Positions 45,289-58,225 are shown, counted from the stretch's first letter. The stretch is 64,000 nucleotides of DNA from Zychaea mexicana (GCF_025766255.1 NW_026516691.1:1-64000); one strand, 5' to 3'. Notes: generated from the sequence alone by a model not told the origin. Numbers and translations are program-made.

Positions 45289-47202
45289 TTAGGTACGCTC
45301 CGAGTCAAATTCGAGCTGGAATTGGACATAAGGCCGGTAGCTGCTGTCGTTCACCGTTTGAAGGTCATGGTCCAATATTTCATCATTCTGTCCCGAATCA
45401 TCACTGCTTTTCTTTGCATACGCCTGTCCATGCACGCCGCCCAAACGGCCATATTGTGCGACCAAGACACCGTCCACTTTTTCCTCATATTTCGGCTTTG
45501 CCTGTATTAAACAATCATTTTTTTTCATAAACGATCATTCTTAGTGCAGGGATTAGGGGCACATTTTGTAGGCGAAAATGTCTTACCGCAACGGTCACGG
45601 CCGTAAAGTCTGGTGGCAGGCCATATCTAAGCACAGATTCGACAAACACGCGTAGCGCTTTGAGATGGATCCATGACGCAAATACTTCTCCAAAGTTGGT
45701 TCTCGACAATCGAAACAATTCCAACTGCTGTTCTTTCTCGACTGCTTCAGCCTCGGATAACTCGCGCTTTTGAGACTGAAGAGCATCCTCGTCGAATTTG
45801 AATTCGCGTACTACGAATCTAAAATTTTTATTTATTGTATAAGACTACTACTGATGATATTGTTGTTGTGCACGAAAGCAAACGTTAAAAGTTTGTTTTA
45901 CCTTTCTTCTCGAGCCTTATGAGCAAACTCTTCCGCCACACGCTGGAAAAGAGTGACCGAAAAAAGTCCATATTCGTCGTCCTCGGCAATTTTACTACAA
46001 AAAGAAACACGGTTTTGTTCAAATCGTTGCTTTTTTACCAAAGACAACAGCTTCTTCCACTTACACAGATGAGCGTGGCACAATCATCGCAGTGAGTGTC
46101 TCGTACTTGTTCAACCATTGTTTGTACGCAGATCTAAATAAGCAACATACAAAGAGTTAGGGTAGACTCATTGTCACATAGCAACAGGGATCTATTACTT
46201 TGGCACGGCAACAAATAGTGTAACCAAGTACTCTGAATTCAGGACACAATGTTCTTTTTTGACAATTCCGTTCAAGTTTTTGGCAGAAAGATTGCCACTA
46301 ATAATGTGGAAACAGTTAGTGACTCTATATCTCGAATCCCTCTCTCACATTCTTGAAGTACTGTCTAAGCTAATAGTATCGATGTTTTCTTTCTTTACGT
46401 TTCTTTCCGTTGAAGTGCTTGTAGAGAGTTCTTGCTTTGGGTATACGAGTTGAGCTTTGATTTCATTACATTGTCAATCGATGTAACTTCCTGGAAGAAA
46501 CAACACGACTGTCAGATAATTCGTTTATGCACAAACGTTTACTGATGGTGACATAAAAAACAATCAAAACATGCCTGGTTTAGCGTTGTAGTGATCTCTT
46601 GCAACGACTTATCAGTGCGATATTTCATTGTGTTCCATTGGAATGTGCTTATGTATTCCTCGACGGGTTCTGTATCATTTTAAATTTTTCGCGTTGTTAT
46701 TCTCTCTTTGTTCGATCCCGTAATTTCACACACACACACACACACTCTCTGTCTATCTATGAGACATCTCCTCCTAATGTCATTTCCTTTTTATTGAAGA
46801 AAAAGAGGATACGTTACTGTCGTTTGCCAACATGTATTCTCGAACATGACCGTTTGTGCTGTCGGTTTTGATCAAGTTGGCCAAGATATCCGCAAGCTTA
46901 TTGACAGTCTGTTCAAACGCCGTGTCGTACTTTGCCAAATCGTCCGACAAGAGCACCAAAGCATCAAGCGTACCGATCTGTTTTGGTTTTTTTAAATGCA
47001 ATAAAGTTAATACCTCGGAAAAAGCAGAGAAATGCATGGACCAAACGACTCGATTGTTTTTTAAATCCTTTTAGTTTTTTACCTTGAATTCAGGGACGTT
47101 GAATGCATAAGTCAAAGCGTACTCGCTGAGTTTGCCTCGAATATTCAGAAAGGTATTCTGCTTGTTACCCAAAGCGGGCACAGAGACGAAAAGGTACTTC
47201 AT
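45289..47202 (-). CDS. VMA5: V-type proton ATPase subunit C, 390 aa
   Basis: Peripheral V1 subunit that bridges the rotor/stator assembly and controls reversible V1-Vo assembly. Nine exons join in frame: 47202-47083, 46977-46818, 46669-46575, 46490-46399, 46297-46199, 46133-46065, 45994-45902, 45818-45587 and 45501-45289. Conserved segments in order are [118 protein letters not shown] and YVQFQLEF. Length equals the yeast protein within a few residues. The intron after exon 3 uses a GC donor (CAG/GCATGT), since the conserved Gln before it and the EVTSID after it leave no GT alternative. Confidence 0.95.
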
Positions 47203-47638
47203 TTACTTTTTTTTTTTTTGGGAGGGAAAAGAAAACGGTGTTTTCACTCGAGAAACAAAAAAAAAGGAAGAGAGGAGTAGAGTTTGTGTATGTGTGTAGA
47301 AGGGCGCCCTGCAAGCCATGCACTCGGCACGAACAACAACCAACAGACCAAAAGGACGTGACTTATAAGGGTGGGGGCCCTCCTTTGTTTCAAAAAGTTT
47401 CAAATGCCACAGTTTCCATAACTGGATTGCTCATGCTACTTTGCTCTGCATAACCAATTATTATTATTTTACCAAGAATCAAATAGCTTTTTGTTGTGTA
47501 TGTGGCAAATTGGTAAAAAGAAAAGAAAATAATAATAATGAGATTTAGACAACATGCAAGGATGGAAGGAAAATATAGTGCAATGCTACTACTGCTGCAA
47601 CACAGACAGTAACGGTGTCGTCGTCTAGAAGAACAAGT

Positions 47639-50301
47639 CTATGGGCATACAAGTTTCTATAGAATTCCCGAGAAAAATAGCCCTGTTAGCAAACTAGTGA
47701 TAACAACAAAAGGATTGTTAGGCTACATACCTTATAGTCTTTGATTGTGCCTGAGAACTTGTTGAGAATACCCCCATCACAGATCCAAATCTCGTCACAG
47801 ACGCTGCTGATAAACCGTTCGTCGTGAGATACTGTGATGACACCACCCTTGAATTTCTGAAGAGCAGTTTGCAAAGCATCAATTGACTCCATATCCAAAT
47901 GGTTAGTAGGCTAAGAGAAAGAAAGAATCTGTTAGTCGATCTATTAGAGGAATGGGAACCAACTCCCGCAAGGACTTACTTCGTCAAGTACCAACACGTG
48001 AGGCCGTTGTAAACTGAGGATAGCAAATGCTACACGCGACTTTTGACCACCAGACAAAGTCTTCATCACTTGCAGACCAACCATACCAGTGATACCAAAC
48101 GCACCCAAATGTCGTCGATACTCCTCCTCATTTTTACCAGGGTACTGGTCGGCCATGAAACCCACCGGCGACTTGGTCAGATCCAGCTGATCAATGTGGT
48201 GCTGTGTGAAATAGGCGATGCGAAGACGGCCGTTGCGATGGACCTCACCCGAGTTTGGAACGACTTGTTCAGTCAACAACTTTAACATGGTTGACTTACC
48301 AGCACCGTTGGGACCCACGACAGCAATACGCGAGTCCAGACGCAAGTCGAAATTGACGTGGCGAATGATTGTCTTTTTCGCGTCGTAGCCGAACGTCACC
48401 TCGTTCATTTGCAGGATAGGCGGTGAGATAGAATCTGGATCAGCAAACTGGAACGTCACTTCCTTTTCGCTCTCTGGTGCTTCCAGTACAGGCAGCTTTT
48501 CCAGAATCTTGAGACGCGACTGTGCTTGTGGTGCACGCTTTGCATTGTATCGCCAGCGATCGATAAAGTCTTGCAAATGCTTGCGATATTCCATTTGTGA
48601 TTCGTATTCACGGATGGCAGCCTTGAGACGCTCGTCCTTGGTGGCATGGAAGTTGGTAAAGTTACCCTTGTAGTAATCTAACTTTTCAGAATGCATATAC
48701 AGAATATCCGTAGCGACTTCGTCCAAGAATTCTAAATAAACAACAATCACGTTTAATAACTTTTTTGGTAGTCAAGTCTCAATCCCCCACCCTCCCGCTG
48801 TTCTTCCATACCTCGGTCGTGAGATACTACAAGCAGAGTGTTGGTCCACGTCTGCAGGTATTTTTCAAGCCAAACAATGGCAGGTATCTGGTAAAAAGAA
48901 ATGAATAGCACGAAAAGTGTCAATTATCATCCCAATTTTACTTCCGGGATCAGGGGGCAAAACTTACATCCAACATGTTATCCGGTTCATCAAGCATGAG
49001 CACATCAGGTTTACAGAACAGTGCACGAGCAAGTGAGATACGCATACGCCAACCACCCGAGAATTCACGCGTGGGTCGCCTTTGATCAGGAGTAGCAAAG
49101 CCGAGACCCGATAGAATTGCAGCAGCCCTAATGATCATTAACAGCGGTTGTTAGTATAAGCGTGTACATAAAAACCCCATTGTCCACTCACCCACTCGAT
49201 CTATATTCAAAACTTACTTTGATTCTGCCTTGTCACTTTCAATTTCCTCAAGCTTGGCAAAGACTTCCTTGAGCTCGGTTGACAGCTTGTCCTTTTGTGC
49301 GACCAGCTCATTCTTTTCCTCCTCTGTCAACTCTTCATCACCCTGCTCTGCTTCAATCTGGTTGATACGAGCCGACAAATCACGTTCCTTTTCAAGCAAA
49401 TGTTCACGCCAGACATCGGCTCTTAACACCATCTCAATTGCAGGTGTGTCGTCGCCAACAACCTAATTAACCAAAACCGACACAATAAGCCTCCTTTTCG
49501 TAATACTCAACTCGTCCCCTTTTAAAAAACATTCAATACACTTACTTCTTGCTCGACATACAAGACGGAAATATGAGGAGGCACATTGATCTCACGACGA
49601 GCAATAGCGCGCAACAACGTGGATTTACCGATACCGTTTTTACCGACCACACCATAACGACGACCAAAAGCGACGGTCAAGCTAGCATCGGTCAAGATAC
49701 GACGACCAGCAAACGAGATATCAAAGTTATCGACCTTGATATCCTTGGATTTGCCCTTGGTTGAAGTGTAGTCGAGAATCGGGTTATACAACTTGTATTC
49801 TTCCTGGAGCGCCTTTTGTTCACTCAACAACCTGGACGCCTCGTATTCCACCTTCATGTTGGTCTTTTGCTGACGCTTTGCAATCTTGTTGGCCAGTTTT
49901 TCTTCTGCCTTGCGCAGTTTCTTTTGGTCGACTTGGGATTGTACGCGCTTGCCAGAAACGTGGTCTAGTTCGACACCTCCTCCACTACCGAGACGCGCTG
50001 TGGCTGAAACACCAGACTGATTGCCAATCGTAATGACTTGATCTAATTTACGACCACCGCCCGTATTATTTGTGATGCTGCTGTTGTTGTTGTTTTTCAG
50101 AATCATGGTCATCAAGTCATCACATAATTTGTTAATGTTGTCTTCTTCACCACCGGCATCGAGAAGAATCGGTTTGACGAAATCGCTAATTGTGTCCTCG
50201 TCGTCATCGCCTTCAAACTCGTTTTCTCTGAGATAGCCGTCAATGTATTCGACGATCGCATCGTCAACGCCGGGAACAGCTTTTCGGATCAAGGCTTCCA
50301 T
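47639..50301 (-). CDS. GCN20: ABCF-family translation regulator GCN20-like, 728 aa
   Basis: Soluble twin-ATPase protein without membrane spans. In yeast Gcn20 works with Gcn1 on stalled ribosomes to activate Gcn2. Exons are 50301-49546, 49462-49218, 49127-48968, 48887-48812, 48731-47980, 47910-47731 and a terminal 18-base exon 47656-47639 that gives the ending DYKKLVCP. The N-terminal region of about 180 residues is as expected for GCN20/ABCF3 rather than ARB1. NBD1 has Walker [10 protein letters not shown] (about 220), signature [12 protein letters not shown] and Walker [15 protein letters not shown]2 has GPNGAGKST (about 552), [13 protein letters not shown] and LVLDEPTNHLD with VSHDERF. Both sites look catalytically complete. 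Confidence 0.94.
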
Positions 50302-51986
50302 TTTTTTTTTGAATGTGTCTTTTTTGATGCTGCTATGAAACGACGACAAAAACGACGATTGGTAGTAGCTCCTTGCACTTGCAAAGAAAAAAATTAAAGC
50401 TTGTTCCTGCTTTAAAGCAAAGTACTGCGGCAGTATAAAATGTGACGCTGTTTAAAAAAAATAGATCACATAGGGCCGCGCCTATCTCGTTGTCATGACA
50501 ACAAGAGCTCATTGTTGTTGTTGTTGTTGTTGTAGGTGTCCATGACAACTGGCTTTTCGAAGGAAACGTAGCGACATAGAAAAAAGATCAGTTAGTCGTC
50601 ATGTCGATCAATCAAGATAGTACTTACCCGATCAAAGTGATACTGCATTATTATGTGAGGTTCTCGTCATTGTTGCCCCATCGCTTGCGTATCATATGCT
50701 GCACGTCGATTATCATGCGATATTCAAGGAGATTTTGTTGGAGCGCTTTAACCAAAAAGAAAAAAAAAGGATGAGCGTCATGCAGCACAGGATAGCATTT
50801 TCTATTTTTTTTTGTAACAACAGAAAAAGGGATCATTACTGTCAAAAATCGAAATTCTCGAGTTCTAAAAGTAGAAGCGTTACAATAAAAAGAAAGAAAG
50901 CGTTCCGGGTCCAAGGCCTCGGGCATGTATGCACCATGCCGATCAATTACGTTTCACGACTGGTTCGGCGCTCCAATAACCTAAATTGCAAAAAAGAACA
51001 AAATGATAAATATATATATATATTTTACTATTACAAAGCCAAACGATGTGTTTCATAACCAAGGGAAGAAGTACTTGAAGATTTAACATTTATGGGATCA
51101 ATAACAACAACAACAACAACAACTTGCAACAGTGTTAAAAGAAAAAAGTTGTGAATGTTTACACATGTTTACAAAAATGGTTAAAAGCCAGCGAAAAGAC
51201 GTAGTATAACAGCTTCTTTAACGTTGTGTTGCACAACGCGCGAGTTGATCATTGAGGCTCTCAACACGATTTATCTTTATTACATGTTCGAGGGGAATCA
51301 CATTCTGTGTGTTCCTAAAAGTGAGGCACACTTACCAAATCACAATCCACCACCCCCCATATCGTCATACTACGAAGCAATCGTTTTCTTAGAGTACATC
51401 CATCATTACGTATCAAACGTTGTACAACATGCTGGTGCCCTTCAAACTTTTGTTCTTCCAAAGTCGAGTGAGTGAAAGTGAGCGAGCGATCTTACCCGAT
51501 ATTCGCAAACGCCGAGAATATGTATACGAATCTCTGTCTAGTTTTGGGTATCGTGAGTGTATGTCTATTTTTCAAATGTGGGTTGCAAGTGTGAAGCGTT
51601 GTGGCAAGCAGCAATCCCAGAATGGGCAACTGCATAACAGCTCTTTTGCTTTTTTATTAGACCGTTTTCTTTTGGTGTTGTGTACCTCTTTCTCTCTCTC
51701 TCTCTCTCTCTTCTTCTTCTTCTTTACTACTCTCCAAAAGCAAGCTTATCGCTGCTGCTGCTGCTGCGTGCCTATATTGGAATTAGAAAAAAGAAACCAT
51801 AGTACACTCTCTTATTATTACAAAACTAGGTGGCGACCTCATTTCCCCACCATTCTTTTCTTATTGTCGAACCAAAACCTCCTTTGATCCTTCTCTCAAC
51901 ACCCTCCTCCTCCCGCCAACCCTTGGTTACCCCCCCTCTCTCTCTATTATCCTCCTTTTCGAATTCAAAAAAGTCCCAACCCGGCC
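50302..51986. other. Divergent promoter region of GCN20 and the CH-kinase gene; possible small gene inside
   Basis: Contains an AAC microsatellite (51103-51122) and a long pyrimidine-rich stretch with CT and CTT runs (51690-51960) that is probably the kinase leader. On the minus strand, 50740-50651 encodes LQQNLLEYRMIIDVQHMIRK after a plausible acceptor, which looks protein-like. I cannot build a full gene or name it. Confidence 0.35.
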
Positions 51987-54900
51987 ATGTACAAACGCCA
52001 TTCGACTTCAGAACATAATGCCGATCGGCTCTGCGACCAATTACGAGAAGAGCAACAAAAAAGCAATCAGAATGCCGCCAAGACATTCATAGAGTCGACA
52101 TTACGGCTAAAGCTGGCGTCGGACGACTTGCACAAGGAGCTCCAGGACGGCGTTATGCTATGCAAGTATGTGCACAATCACACAAATAGAGAAAAAAAAA
52201 CAAATAACAAACATTTCCCTCTTTTTTCTTTTTGAATTTATTATTATATGCTGTTTGTTTTTTTTCTAACCCCCCCTCCAACAACATGCATTGATTAGAC
52301 TAGCAAATTCTTTACAGCCAGGCACAATCACGAGTATTGGATGCAAGAACATTCCATTTGTCAAGGCAAGTACCTTTGAAATTGTCGCGCACACAATGCA
52401 ATGGGGTGACCGAGGAAAGGAAGGGGGAGAGAGAGAGGGAGAAGAAGGAAAGAGATAGAGATGGGGGAGACATACTATGGGTGTTAAGACGAAGAGAGGG
52501 CTTAAGCGAATTTAACAAGGAGAGAGAGAGAGAGTGTGTGTGTGTGCGTGTGTGTTACGTTCAACAAGGCCCAATGCACTGCATACATGGGTGAATTACA
52601 GATGGGAGGCAAGAAAAGAGGCGGTGGCAGGTGGGGTTAAAGCAAAAAGCCGAAGAAAAAAAGAAATGAAGGTTTCTAACCGCTTGCCTTGTGTATCTTT
52701 GATATTAACAGATGGCCAACATTAGTCTGTTCCTGCAAGGGGCACGCGAGGTAAAACTAAAAAAGCATTACATGGATAAAAAGCCATATAAAAACCCTCT
52801 TTGTTATCTCTTTCTTATAACACCCTCCTTCTCTTATATATATACACACATACATATATATATATACAGCTTGGTTTACATAACTCTGAACTATTTCAAA
52901 CCGTTGACCTGTACGAAGCTAAAGATATGGGCGCTGTAAGTAACCACATCCTCAGATATCTAATTGAGATAGCGGGATCATTATAAATAGCGAATGGCTA
53001 ATATCTCATACTTATTCTCTCTCAGGTGGTGAACACAATTTTATCATTGGCGCGATTGAACATTAGAGTAAAGCATTCTTCCTCCAACGAAGAACGATCC
53101 AAAACGCAATCACAGCAGCAGCATAATACAACATCACGTACGGGACGACGACGATCTTCATTTCCGCGCTTATTAAAAACCAACAACAACAGTAATGTCA
53201 CTGATCGCTCGTCAAACCAACAACAACAACAGCAGCAGAAAGAGTTATCACTGCGACGATCACCACTCCTTTCTGCAAAACATCATGGAAAACCACAACC
53301 CTCAGGAGACGAAGCAGCAGCACGCAATGGTTATCGACATGTAAAGTCCATCTTTGGACAGCAGCCCAATATCGCTAATATTAATAGTAATAATAGCAAC
53401 GGCACAACAACAACATCAAACAGAGTGTCACCTCGAGCAGTGGATATCAGCAGGATTAGTGAAAAAGCTGAAGCATTACGCAGAACGTATCGGTCCAATA
53501 TGCAACAACAACAACAACAGCAACGACCTACTCTAGATAGTGGCTATAGTACAATGGCTGCTCGTAGCAATGATACATATCGGCGCCGGCAACAGCAACA
53601 AAAGCAATTGTGGAATGATACTCATAACGCACACATTGCGTCCTATGACGATGGGCATTATTCGACGAGCAGCAGTGCAGAAGAAGATGATGATGAGGAG
53701 GAGGCAATGGCAATGGCAACAACGACGGAGGACACAGACTCTGTGGAAAAAGACAAGGAGTACCAGAGTGACAAGGAGCACCAGCAGATCCATCGCACGT
53801 CGACCGGTTCCACAGAATCCGCAATGAGTGATCCAATTTCAATACACGTGGTGATGCAGGGCGAGTACCATAACGTTGTACATCATCGCCATCGCTACTT
53901 GGATGTACCGGACAATACTACTACGACTACCAATGAGTTTGATGTCATTGATCCATACCCGGAACCGTCGCGATCCACTCCTGCGACTCTACGTCTCAAG
54001 CAAAGTATAGAGACATTGGATTATTTTGCACAAGACAATGAGGATGATCTACAGCAACAACGTCAGTCGTGTTGGGAGAATCGGGTAGAACCCACGAAGT
54101 CAAGCCATTCGGACTCCTTGCACCCTGAACAAGCAAAACAAAAAGAAACGACCAAAGTTGTCTTGAAAGGAGAGAACGGTCAATCCAATACCTACTATGT
54201 AAGTTTAGTTCTCTGTGTGTGTGTGTGTGTGTGTTGCTTCTCACTTGTTCACCGTCATACTCAAAAAAGCTAAAAATGACTCGGTTATGTTATAGCATCT
54301 TGGTAATTGTATTGGAAAAGGTCAATTTGGCTCAGTGTACAGGTATGTTCTTCTGTTCGGTTGTCGTTTTGCATCTTACTTTGCTAACGACGACGACCCC
54401 TCACATTTACACGGGATCTCACATAATATTCATACGGTTGTGTGTTTAACTATAACAACAGGGCATTGGATATCCAAACGGGTGAAATTGTAGCGATCAA
54501 ACGCATCCAGATCGGAGATGTGGAGGTGGATCAAGAAATTTTGGTAAGAAACACTTGGAATCTATCAGGAAAAAAACTTTAACCTTGAGATACTTATTAC
54601 TCGTTTGTTGAATAGCAAGAAGTCGATCTACTGAAAGAGATGAATAATCCGAATATTGTACGCTATCTTGGCTCAGTGCGTGATGATTCGCACTTGAACA
54701 TTGTCTTGGAGTAAGTTCCCCGTTTTTGTCTTTCGTCCTATATAATTGCTTTCGCTAGTTGCTCAAAAGAGAGAGAATATCTGCTTTCTTTAGGTATATC
54801 GAGAATGGCTCTATTCTATCTACATTGAAAGCGTTTGGCAGCTTGCCCGAGAAATTGGTTGCTTCCTATACCCAAAAGATTCTTTGTGGGTTAGCATATC

Positions 54901-56401
54901 TTCATGAGCACGAGGTGAGTCCTCCTCAACCTTTCCTTTCCCCACCCCCACCATCACCATCACCTCCTCTATCTCCATCATTGTCCCAACAAAACATCTT
55001 CTTGGTGAACTCTCCTAATCTACTTAACCCCCCCTCGTTCCTTGACTGATACATCTTCTTTTTATTTTCCCTGGTTTTATTTTTTTTTTCTCGGAAAACT
55101 TAAACTTACAAATGAATATAGGTGGCACATTGCGATTTGAAGGCGGCCAACATTCTGACGACCAAGACGGGTGATGTCAAGCTCACTGATTTCGGTGTCT
55201 CCTTGAACCTACGGATCAAGCAAGACGACATGGGAGCGCCTGCAGGGACACCCAACTGGATGGCTCCCGAAGTGATTGAGCTCAAGGGAGCATCGACAAA
55301 GTCGGATATCTGGTCATTGGGTTGTACCATTGTGGAAATGGTGACTGGAAAACCGCCCTATGCGGACATGATTGCCATGTCTGCACTCTACCATATTGTC
55401 GACGATGAAGAACCGCCTATTCCAGACAACGTTTCTGACGTAAGCTTTCTTCTATAAAGCAACGCCAGAACATTCACTAAAAAAAGAAATCTGTCTTTCC
55501 CTTCATCAATGGGCTGTATGTGTGTGTGTGTTTCTCTTAGGCTTTGCATGATTTTTTGCGTGCATGCTTTCAAAAAGATCCAGAACATCGACCGACGGCT
55601 CATGAACTCGTTCGACATGCATGGCTAGCTCCGATAGCTTTGTCCGTACCTCCTCCTCTCACTCCTTCGACATCGGCGGACGAGCTCACGATTTCTCCAG
55701 CAGATGGCAATAGAGATCACAAACCGTGCGACGAATCGTCATCATCATCACCAAAGACCACCGACAACGACGATGATATTGATTTGACTATGATTTACGA
55801 ATACATGCGCGCCAACCCCACCATGGACTCGCAGCGTGTACCAGCACCGCATATTCGCAAAAAGGAAATCATTGAACATCAATTTGTCAAGACATCGTTT
55901 GGCAAAGCCATCACATGCAAAGTGTGTCTTGTCACTGTCAAGAAGCATGCCGTCTTTTGTGAAGGTAGTTTTTTATTATCTTGACAAGCCCTTGTTTGTT
56001 GAATCATTGGATGCTAAAAAAAAACCTTTTTTTTTCTTATGGTTTTAGCTTGCGCATTGATCTGCCACGAAAAGTGTCGTCAAAACGCAGCATCTTGCAG
56101 ACCTATCTTCCCATCCACAAATCCAAAGGTACAGAAAAAAACCATTGAGAAAATCTAAGCCAAGAAAGCTAATGTTTTCTTTTCACCTACGTAACAGCCC
56201 CAATCAAGTCGTCGAGATTCATTCCCTCTTGCAACCTCTGAGCCACGTACCCATAATAAGCTTCAAAAGATGCTGGCATCCTGTAAGTACCAGTAGTATT
56301 AGTAGTAGTAGTAGTAGTAGTAGTATTTCACTTTGCAAATGTTCCCACAAAACGAGAAGAGGTGCTAAACCAATGTCTTTAAGTGTACCTGTAACATAGA
56401 A
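51987..56401 (+). CDS. Cdc7/SepH-like septation kinase with CH and C1 domains, ~926 aa
   Basis: Probable septation-initiation-type Ser/Thr kinase. Exons are 51987-52165, 52299-52365 (GC donor), 52712-52750, 52870-52935, 53026-54198, 54296-54342, 54462-54543, 54616-54710, 54794-54914, 55122-55439, 55541-55964, 56049-56128 and 56198-56282, in phase. Residues about 15-130 form a calponin-homology domain ([38 protein letters not shown]). About 380 Gln/Asn/Ser-rich residues follow. The kinase (about 510-770) has [32 protein letters not shown] and [10 protein letters not shown]. The ending has a C1 zinc finger: H-x12-C-x2-C-x10-C-x2-C-x4-H-x2-C-x6-C (about 848-890). The HCD loop and the [20 protein letters not shown] phrase point to fungal Cdc7/SepH. 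The C-terminus is uncertain: splicing to 56400 creates an immediate stop, while an unspliced reading stops at about 56293. Confidence 0.85.
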
Positions 56402-57549
56402 TTGCTCTCCTCTCCACCGTCATCAAACTCATTATCATTATCATCATCAACAGCAGCAGCAGCAGCAGCAGCAGCATCATTACCATCACCATCGACGCAA
56501 GTCTCATATAATCACGCATCGTCGTCGACCGTTTGATGCAACCTTATTATTATTATCATCATCTCCTCTCACACACCCCTCTGATCCGTTGGTTCCGATT
56601 CTTCCTGTTTTCCGTGAGTTGCGGGCGACAACCCCGAAACAGTGAGGAAAGAACGCATCCATTTCATCATCCCGTGTCATCACTGTCTCTTGTTACTTTA
56701 TCTATCCGGCAATCACATCCCTCCCCCGCCTCCCAACCTATTATTACGCATTACCTCTTCACTATGTCACCACGATCCCTCGATCTTTTAAAGATTTAGA
56801 CTCTCTCTTTTCTCTATAATGGACAAAGCAACGCTCCCTTCGTATCATCCACTACCTTCCCACCCAACTAGAGACACAACAAAAACCAAATTGTATTATA
56901 AATCCTTCCTTCCATCTCCTCTTTTACTTTTAAACCCGTTCTGCTCTTTTTTTTTATTTTGTAAATTGTACACATTTTGATTCTTTTATACCAATCTAAT
57001 TTGCTTCACTGTTTATTTTTTATGTTTACGTCATTGTTAACAGTCTTTCTTATCATGCAGAGCTATTCTATCTGTTGCCACTACTGTATGCTTGAAATTA
57101 GCAAGTAATTGTGCATATGATAGCAGCATAATATGATTTAGCACAAGTAAGGAGCAGGGTGTACTTGACAGTGGTGGTGGGTATTCATCAACTGTCCCAG
57201 ATGAAACAACAGGACCGTTATGCAAACACCAGCTGAGGAAAAGTATTGGTTCATTTATCACAGCATAATAAAATTAGAACTGAGTGCTATTCTCGATGGT
57301 AATAGTAATAAGTAGTACAGTACTTTGAGTAGTGGGGTTGCACCATGCCAGCCATTCCATTGGTGTGTTCCAAATAGGGTAACCGATCATGTGCGCTTTC
57401 AAAAAGAGGACTTCTTGGAAACGGCTACAGGCCTTGTTTCACTTTTTATGCTTTCCCAAAGTTGCATGGGGGGTGAGGGAGGGACCATATAATTCGCCTC
57501 CACACTCTTGCACTGTTTTTCCAATCTTTTCTTACTCTCTCTCTTCACC
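56402..57549. other. 3' flank of kinase gene with CAG/CAT repeats, then intergenic
   Basis: A run of eight CAG triplets with flanking CAT triplets (about 56420-56500) is open in a Gln/His frame as far as about 56640. It could be a further kinase exon if splicing differs from my model. The rest is pyrimidine-rich and AT-rich without a gene. Confidence 0.4.
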
Positions 57550-57927
57550 ATGTTTTCATCCATTGTCACCAATATCCGTGATAAATTCAAGAACAAGCCT
57601 TCTCCTCAACAACAACAACAACAACAGACTCCTGCAGTGCCCGAGATCCGCAAGCCATCGGTGGACAGTAGTAGTTCGTCGTCGACCCATGACGACGATA
57701 ATAAACAATTCTTATCTTTACACAAGACAGTGTCATCGCCTTCTGCATCCGTCCACAGACCCCGGTCCAGCATGGACGAAGTGGCCAACAACGGCACGGT
57801 GGGTCGCAAGATGTCAGTGACAGAAGCCATTCCGGTACGACGCCGACGGTCGACGCTGTTTGGTATTTCGAATGTTTCAGCGGACGATTACATTCAAAAA
57901 GATCTGATCTCCAGTTCTTGGAGTTGA
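57550..57927 (+). CDS. Short Ser-rich ORF upstream of the septin, 125 aa
   Basis: An ATG in good context (CACCATGTT) after a pyrimidine-rich leader opens 125 codons. It starts MFSSIVTNIRDKFKNKPSP, followed by a Gln run, a Ser run and an acidic patch, then VRRRRSTLFGISNVSADDYI and the ending KDLISSSWS. The conserved-looking last third suggests a real, independent small protein of unknown function. It could instead be a 5' exon of the septin next door. I found no good donor before its stop, which favours a separate gene. Confidence 0.5.
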   Translation: MFSSIVTNIRDKFKNKPSPQQQQQQQTPAVPEIRKPSVDSSSSSSTHDDDNKQFLSLHKTVSSPSASVHRPRSSMDEVANNGTVGRKMSVTEAIPVRRRRSTLFGISNVSADDYIQKDLISSSWS

Positions 57928-58225
57928 AGGGAAAAAAGGATGGCTGGTGTAACCATTCGCAATGGGTGGTTGGTGGGTGGTGTGCCAAACAACTTCTTGT
58001 AAGATTATTATTTTGAGGCGGAGGCTGTACTTGCTTAATTACCTCCTCTCTCTCTCTCTCTCTCTTATATACATACGCTCTTTTTTTCTTTCCCCTTCCT
58101 TTCTTTCCTTTTCCCTTTTTCTTTTTTTCCCTCTTTCTCTCTTTTTAAGATACCTCTTCTTCTTCTTATTTATTATCTTACTCTCTTGTAAATCCATCAT
58201 CTCCCCGCATCCCGTTCAAAATACT

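Noticed and set aside
49230..49466. Plus-strand Ser-rich ORF opposite GCN20
   Set aside because: Antisense shadow of a conserved coding exon.
57389..57820. 143-codon plus ORF overlapping the Ser-rich ORF
   Set aside because: Out of frame with the well-initiated ORF and lacking any motif.
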